Part shown: positions 57,088 through 64,000 of the stretch, piece after piece
How positions within the stretch are numbered: position 1 is the first letter of the stretch
Layout of the letters: the number at the start of each line of letters is the position of its first letter
DNA from: Protonemura montana
Taxonomy: Eukaryota; Arthropoda; Insecta; Plecoptera; Nemouridae
Assembly (NCBI GenBank): GCA_947568835.1
Contig: OX387604.1
Span: 21,233,076-21,297,075 of the forward strand
Reading direction: 5' to 3'
Length of the DNA stretch: 64,000 nt
Notes under the pieces: model-generated
Seen by the model: the letters and a program-made list of their open reading frames with translations, nothing else
What the model was told of the DNA's origin: nothing
The model's database searches: none
Translations under genes and position numbers: made by a program

Positions 57088-57095
57088 CTACACAC
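57088..57095. repeat. 8-bp target duplication of hAT element, left copy
   Basis: CTACACAC abuts CAGGGACCCG and recurs at 58780-58787. It is part of the satellite linker. Confidence 0.8.
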
Positions 57096-58779
57096 CAGGG
57101 ACCCGAACCGAAATGATTAAAGGTTCTGGTTTCGGTTCCGGTTCCTAATTTTTTCAAATTAGGGTTCTGGTTCTGGTTCCGGTTTTACGTTTTTAAAGGT
57201 TCCGGTTTCGGTTCCGGTTCCATATTGTTAAGAGGGGTTCCGGTTCCGGTTCCGAATTTTCTCAAATAATTGTTCTGATTCCGGCTTTAAGTATAAAAAG
57301 GTTCCGGTTTCACTTGATAAATAAAGCGTTTTTTTTTTAAATTTTGCTGTTGTACAGGTTCAAGTTTTAGTGGTTTTTAGTGACACTTAGTTTTGTTTTT
57401 CCATCTGCCAGGGACAGGTCTTTTTCCTCACATTGGGTTTCAAAGCACACGAAGCCAGTTGCATAAAAGATAGGGGTGTAACGAAGTCGTAATAATTTTT
57501 TTGATTCAATTTCTCTGCAGAGTTACAGAGTACTACTATGTACGGAGTAAAAAAGGCAGGCTAGTCCATCTCTATAAGACAAAGCATGCACGACAAGGGG
57601 TTAGTTTGTTTGAGGCTTTTAAGTAAAAAATGTAAAGAAATGGATTTACGGTTACACTCTGATGGGGACAGGCAAAGGGTTATTTAACACTAGACATAAA
57701 ATTAACTATAAACTGGATAAACCAGCTTTTCAAAATTATAAAAGGGGGCCCACCTATGCGGGTGAGCTTTATAGGGCATTGCCGGCGGATCTTCAAATCA
57801 AAAAGGACAAGAAATTCAAAATTGTGCTCAAGAATTTTCTATTTGAAAAATGTTTTTATACTGTAAAAGATGTTTTATTGTAAAAGGTAGAGACAATGAA
57901 AAATTGTAGTGTAAATGTAAATATTATAGTACCTAAAAATGTTGCTATGGATACATAAGACGTATATGTTGTTTAATCGTTGGTCACCTAAATGTAATAC
58001 TTTGAACTTGGCACGATGGCACGATGTGTTTAAACGGAATTAAAAACATTATTATTATTATTTTTATTGTAACCACGATTTCGCCAACACTGAGCTAAAG
58101 TCTCAATGAGTATGATTTGCATCCCTCCTTTATGAGGTCTCTTATGAGTTAAGACACATCTTAAGGACATTATGAAACAGGACAAATTCCAGAAATAGCG
58201 AAAACTCGACCAAACTGGCTGGTCGCTCGGATCTGTTCGTTATACAATCTAACATACGCTAGCATATTATGAAACAAGCTATTACCCGCGCTGGCCCACG
58301 AGTGAGTCGAGTCGGCAGGAAACGAGGATTATAGCTTATCAGATACAAAACAAAGTAGCTGGCTGCTAGGGCACCACCAAAGAACGCTTCTCAGTGCGGT
58401 GTGATCATTTATAAAGAAATACTCTCGAAAATGCCTTGTGTTTTCCCCAAACAAAATCGTGGATACAAGATGAGTCAATGGATGTTTTCGGAACAAACCA
58501 GTGAAACATTTTTTTTTCGTGTGGAAAAATTAAAAACAAAAAAGTTGTAAACAAAATATGCAAATAATTTTAATCTGAATTTCTGAAATCTCAATATAAC
58601 TTCGGAACCTTTATGGAACCTTTAAGGAACCGAAAACAACCCATGATTTAATAAGGGTTCCGGTTCCGGTTCGTGTTCTTAGAAATTAATAATAACGGTT
58701 CTGGTTCCGGTTTCGGTTCCAAGAAAATACGGGTTTTTTCGGGTTTCGGTTCCGGTTTCGGTTCCGGTTCGGGTCCCTG
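57096..58779. mobile_element. hAT non-autonomous element in the satellite, 1684 bp
   Basis: The ends CAGGGACCCGAACCG and CGGTTCGGGTCCCTG are inverted copies with the usual hAT CAG/CTG tips and 8-bp duplications. Both subterminal regions are packed with GGTTCCGGTTCC words (57120-57300 and 58600-58765). Inside is the 3' end of a LINE (57662-58080). There is no transposase. A second copy starts at 62710. Confidence 0.85.
57662..58080 (+). pseudogene. LINE 3' end captured by the hAT element
   Basis: A 73-codon frame (57662-57883) contains PTYAGELYRALPADLQIKK and FKIVLKNFLFEKCFYTVKD, the typical LINE C-terminal pattern ('ly..LP..l......FK..LK.fL..k.fY'). About 190 bases of 3' UTR and an (ATT)n tail at about 58048-58065 follow, in the order expected of a real LINE end. 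Confidence 0.6.
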
Positions 58780-58787
58780 CTACACAC
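58780..58787. repeat. 8-bp target duplication of hAT element, right copy
   Basis: CTACACAC matches 57088-57095. The satellite resumes in register. Confidence 0.8.
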
Positions 58788-60631
58788 AGCCCCTGACAAC
58801 CTAGACTAGCCATGCTACACTACTGTACTACACAAACAGCTCGTGACGACCTAGACTAGCCATACTACACTACTGTACTACACACACAGCCCCTGACAAC
58901 CTAGACTAGCCATGCTACGCTACTGTACTACACAGCCCCTGACAACATAGACTAGCCATGCTACACTACTGAACGACACACAGCCCCTGACAACCTTGAC
59001 TAGCCATGCTACAATACTTTACTACACACAGCCTCTGACAACCAAGACCAGCCATGCTACACTACTGTACTACACAGACAGCCCTTGACAACCTAGACTA
59101 GCCATGTTACACTACTGTATTACGCAGCCCCTGACAACCTAAAGTAGCCGTGCTACACTACTGTACTACTCGGACAGCCCTTGACAACCGAGACTAGCCA
59201 TGTTACACTACTGTACTACGCAGCCGCTGACAACCTAGAATAGCCATTCTACACTACTGTACTACACACACAGCCCCTAACAACCAAGACTAGCCATGCT
59301 ACACTACTGTACTACACACACAGCCCCTGACAACCTAGACTTGCCATGCTTCACTACTGTACTACACACACAGCCCCTGACAACCTAGACTAGCCATGCT
59401 ACACTACTGAACGACACACAGCCCCTGACAACCAAGACTAGCCATGCTACACTACTGTACTAAATACAGCCCCTGACAACCTAGACTAGCAATGCTTCAC
59501 TACTGTACTACACATAGTCCCTGACAACCTAGACTAGCCATGCTACACTACTGTACTACACACACAGCCCCTGACAACCTAGACTAGCCATGCTACACTA
59601 CTGTCCTAACCACACAGCCCCTGACGACCTCGACTAGCCATGCTACACTACTGTACTACACACAGCCCCTGACAACCTAGACTAGACATACTACACTACT
59701 GTACTACACACAGCTCCTGACAACCTAGACTAGCCATGCTACACTACTGTACTACAAACACAGCCCCTGACAACCTAGACTAGCCGTGCTACACTACTGT
59801 ACTAAAAACAGCTCCTGACAACCTAGACTAGCCATGCTACACTACTGTACTACACACGAAGCCCCTGACAACCTAGACTAGCCATGCTACGCTACTGTAC
59901 TACACAGCCCCTGACAACATAGACTAGCCATGCTACACTACTAAACGACACACAGCCCCTGACAACCTAGACTAGCCATGCTTCACTACTGTACTACACA
60001 GACAGCCCTTGACAACCTAGACTAGCCATGTTACACTACTGTACTACGCAGCCCCTGACAACCTAAAGTAGCCGTGTAACACTACTGTACTACACACACA
60101 GCCCCTGACAACCTAGGCTAGCCATGCCTCAGTACTGTACTACACACACAGCCCCTGACAACCAAGACTAGCTATGCTACACTACTGTACTACACACGCA
60201 GTCCCTGACAACCTACACTAGACATGCTACACTACTGTACTACATACAGCCGCTGACAACCTAGACTAGCCATGCTACACTACTGTACGACACACAGCTC
60301 CTGACCATTTAGACTAGCCATGCTACACTACTGTACGACACACACAGCCCCTGACAACCTAAACTGGCCATGCTACACTACTGTACTAAATACAGCCCCT
60401 GACAACCTAGACTAGCCATGCTACACTACTGTACTAAACACACAGCCTCTGACAACCTAGACTAGCCATGTTACACTACTGTACTACGCAGCCCCTGACA
60501 ACCTAGAGTAGCCGTGCTACACGACTGTACTACACACAAAGTCCCTGACAACCTATACTAGCCATGCTACACTACTGTACTAAACACACAGCCCCTGACA
60601 ACCTAGACTAGCCATGCTACACAACTGTACT

Positions 60632-60809
60632 ACACAAATATATTACACACAGCAGGAAAACAGTTGCATACACAACAGTTGCAACAGTTGCATGAGCAGA
60701 CATGTTCCTTGCGCCGGCGCTGGCAGATGCAGGTGAGCATGCCAGCACGTCAGACATGTTCCTGATGCCGGCGCTGGCAGATGCAGGTGAGCATGCCAGC
60801 ACGGCAGAC
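60632..60809. repeat. GC-rich 54-bp doublet module, copy 3
   Basis: Counterpart of copy 1 at an offset of 5666 bp. It differs by a few bases (CCTGATGCCGG where copy 1 has CCTTGTGCCGG). Confidence 0.8.
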
Positions 60810-62301
60810 AACCTAGACTAGCCATGCTAAACTACTGTACTAAATACTGCCCCTCAAAACCTAGACTAGCAATGCTACACTACTCTACTACACACAGCCC
60901 CTGACAACCAAGACTAGCCATGCTACACAACTGTACTAAATACAGCACCTGATAACCTAGACTAGCCATGCTTCACAACTGTACTAAATACAGCCCCTGA
61001 CAACCTAGACTAGCCATGCTTCACTACTGTACTACACATAGTCCCTGACAACCTAGACTAGCCATGCTACACTACTGTACTACACACACAGCCCCTGACA
61101 ACCTAGACTAGCCATGCTACACGACTGTACTAAATACAGCTCCTGACAACCTAGACTAGCCATGCTACACTACTGTACGACACACACAGCCCCTGACAAC
61201 CTAGACTAGCCATGCTACACTACTGTACTAAATACAGCCCCTGACAACCTAGACTAGCCATGCTACACTACTGTACTAAACACACAGCCCCTGACAACCT
61301 AGACTAGCCATGCTACATTACTGTACTTCACACGAAGCCCCTGACAACCGAGACTATCAATGCTACGCAACTGTACTACACAGCCCCTGACAACCTAGAC
61401 TAGCCATGCTACAATACTTTACTACACACAGCCTCTGACAACCAAGACTAGCCATGCTTCACTACTGTACTACACAGACAGCCCTTGACAACCTAGACTA
61501 GCCATGTAACACTACTGTACTACGCAGCCCCTGACAACCTAAAGAAGCCGTGCTACACTACTGTACTACACACACAGCCCCTGACAACCTAGGCTAGCCA
61601 TGCTTCAGTACTGTACTACACACACAGCCCCTGACAACCTAGACTAGCCATGCTTCACTACTGTACTACACACGCAGTCCCTGACAACCTAGACTAACCA
61701 TGCTACACTACTGTACTAAATACAGCCCCTGACAACCTAGACTAGCAATGCTACACTACTGTACTACACACGAAGCCCCTGACAACCCAGACAAGCCATG
61801 CTACGCTACTGTTCTACACAGCCCCTGACAATCTAGACTAGCCATGCTTCACTACTGTACGACACACAGCCCCTGACAATCTTGACTAGCCATGCTACAC
61901 TACTGTACTTAATACGGCCCCTGAGAGCTTAGACTTGCCATGCTACACAACTGTACTACACACAGCCCCTGATAACCAAGACTAGCCATCCTTCACTACT
62001 GTTCTACACACACGGCCCCTGACAACCTAGAGTAGCCATGCTACACTACTGTACTTCACACACAGCCCATGACAACCTAGACTAACAATGCTACACAACT
62101 GTACTACACACACAGCCCCTGACAACCTAGACTAGCAATGTTAAACTACTGTACTACGCAGCCCCTGACAACCTAGAGTAGCCGTGCTACACGACTGTAC
62201 TACACACACAGTCCCTGACAACCTATACTAGCCATGCTACACTACTGTACTACACACACAGCCCCTGACAACCTAGACTAGCCATGCTACACAACTGTAC
62301 T

Positions 62302-62479
62302 ACACAAATATATAACACACAGCAGGAAAACAGTTGCATACACAACAGTTGCAACAGTTGCATGAGCAGACATGTTCCTTGCGCCGGCGCTGGCAGATGC
62401 ACTTGAGCATGCCAGCACGTCAGACATGTTCCTTGCGCCGGTGCTGGCAGATGCAGGTGAGCATGCCAGCACAGCAGAA
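62302..62479. repeat. GC-rich 54-bp doublet module, copy 4
   Basis: Counterpart of copy 2 at an offset of 5614 bp, sharing its GCACTTGAGC variant. Confidence 0.8.
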
Positions 62480-62709
62480 AACCTAGACTAGCCATGCTAC
62501 ACTACTGTACTAAATACTGCCCCTAAAAACCTAGACTAGCAATGCTACACTACTCTACTACACACAGCCCCTGACAACCTAGACTAGCCATGCTACACAA
62601 CTGTACTAAATACAGCCCCTGACAACCTAGACTAGCCATGCTTCACTACTGTACTACACATTGTCCCTGACAAGCTAGACTAGCCATGCTACACTACTGT
62701 ACTACACAC

Positions 62710-64000
62710 CAGGGACCCGAACCGAAATGATTAAAGGTTCTGGTTTCGGTTCCGGTTCCTAATTTTTTCAAATTAGGGTTCTGGTTCTGGTTCCGGTTTT
62801 ACGTTTTTAAAGGTTCCGGTTTCGGTTCCGGTTCCATATTGTTAAGAGGGGTTCCGGTTCCGGTTCCGAATTTTCTCAAATAATTGTTCTGATTCCGGCT
62901 TTAAGTATAAAAAGGTTCCGGTTTCACTTGATAAATAAAGCGTTTTTTTTTTAAATTTTGCTGTTGTACAGGTTCAAGTTTTAGTGGTTTTTAGTGACAC
63001 TTAGTTTTGTTTTTCCATCTGCCAGGGACAGGTCTTTTTCCTCACATTGGGTTTCAAAGCACACGAAGCCAGTTGCATAAAAGATAGGGGTGTAACGAAG
63101 TCGTAATAATTTTTTTGATTCAATTTCTCTGCAGAGTTACAGAGTACTACTATGTACGGAGTAAAAAAGGCAGGCTAGTCCATCTCTATAAGACAAAGCA
63201 TGCACGACAAGGGGTTAGTTTGTTTGAGGCTTTTAAGTAAAAAATGTAAAGAAATGGATTTACGGTTACACTCTGATGGGGACAGGCAAAGGGTTATTTA
63301 ACACTAGACATAAAATTAACTATAAACTGGATAAACCAGCTTTTCAAAATTATAAAAGGGGGCCCACCTATGCGGGTGAGCTTTATAGGGCATTGCCGGC
63401 GGATCTTCAAATCAAAAAGGACAAGAAATTCAAAATTGTGCTCAAGAATTTTCTATTTGAAAAATGTTTTTATACTGTAAAAGATGTTTTATTGTAAAAG
63501 GTAGAGACAATGAAAAATTGTAGTGTAAATGTAAATATTATAGTACCTAAAAATGTTGCTATGGATACATAAGACGTATATGTTGTTTAATCGTTGGTCA
63601 CCTAAATGTAATACTTTGAACTTGGCACGATGGCACGATGTGTTTAAACGGAATTAAAAACATTATTATTATTATTTTTATTGTAACCACGATTTCGCCA
63701 ACACTGAGCTAAAGTCTCAATGAGTATGATTTGCATCCCTCCTTTATGAGGTCTCTTATGAGTTAAGACACATCTTAAGGACATTATGAAACAGGACAAA
63801 TTCCAGAAATAGCGAAAACTCGACCAAACTGGCTGGTCGCTCGGATCTGTTCGTTATACAATCTAACATACGCTAGCATATTATGAAACAAGCTATTACC
63901 CGCGCTGGCCCACGAGTGAGTCGAGTCGGCAGGAAACGAGGATTATAGCTTATCAGATACAAAACAAAGTAGCTGGCTGCTAGGGCACCACCAAAGAACG
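62710..64000. mobile_element. hAT element, second copy, cut by the window end
   Basis: It begins CAGGGACCCG after the same CTACACAC and is, as far as can be read, identical to 57096 onward. The same insertion site in both satellite copies shows the element was duplicated with the satellite and did not insert twice. Confidence 0.85.
63276..63694 (+). pseudogene. captured LINE 3' end, second copy
   Basis: This has the same 73-codon C-terminal frame and 3' UTR as at 57662-58080, at an offset of 5614 bp. Confidence 0.6.

Larger units (their letters stand above)
58788..62701. repeat. large satellite, right block
   Basis: It continues the 46-52-bp satellite. From about 59.5 kb it repeats the order of variants seen from about 53.6 kb, offset by 6.0 kb at first, 5666 bp at the first doublet module and 5614 bp at the second and at the hAT element. 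It is the second copy of a higher-order repeat. Confidence 0.9.

Noticed and set aside
54951..62495. Short proteins with repeated PASASAGARN or HLPAPAQGT segments
   Set aside because: They are translations of the GC-rich doublet modules in two frames and have no codon bias or gene context.

Overview
This window reads as nuclear DNA of an invertebrate animal, possibly an arthropod, but the species cannot be fixed from sequence alone. The evidence is spliced exons with GT/AG borders, a broken copy of the eukaryotic translation-control gene GCN1, and animal-type mobile elements: Penelope, PIF/Harbinger, hAT, Ty3/gypsy, several LINE families, and short repeats derived from 5S rRNA and tRNA. No intact host gene was found. 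Most of the 64 kb is transposons, their remnants and satellite DNA, often nested several layers deep.

Layout. 1-3.7 kb: four tRNA-like repeat modules and a Harbinger remnant in AT-rich DNA. 3.7-15.4 kb: a large inverted structure that resolves into two copies of one 5.7-5.9 kb DNA transposon. The inner copy (9003-14895) sits inside the outer one (3735-15356) in opposite orientation, and each insertion has its own 8-bp target duplication. Both carry arrays derived from 5S rRNA. 16-19.6 kb: a 41-bp minisatellite interrupted by a Penelope-like element. 20.5-24.6 kb: a 5'-truncated gypsy element whose integrase is split by a Mutator-like insertion. 24.6-30.6 kb: a foldback element inserted into a 5S-derived SINE. 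30.7-41.1 kb: five decayed GCN1 exons with introns full of insertions, including a nearly intact two-gene Harbinger transposon (35445-39337). 41.9-44.0 kb: a second, unrelated foldback element. 44.3-50.5 kb: LINE fragments, two short inverted-repeat elements and a possible leucine-rich-repeat exon. 52.7-64 kb: a 46-52-bp satellite with a higher-order repeat of about 5.6 kb, which contains a hAT element and a GC-rich 54-bp doublet.

How the parts relate. The nesting gives a relative history. A GCN1 copy lost function. A 5S SINE entered its intron and Harbinger later entered that SINE. A Mutator-like element entered gypsy. The foldback element entered another 5S SINE. hAT entered the satellite, and the satellite was then duplicated together with it. 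The only nearly functional coding unit is the Harbinger pair, a six-exon transposase facing a five-exon Myb/SANT-like protein. The clearest unusual items are the self-nested transposon, the 5S-derived arrays that recur in at least three element types, and the satellite with its hAT time marker.
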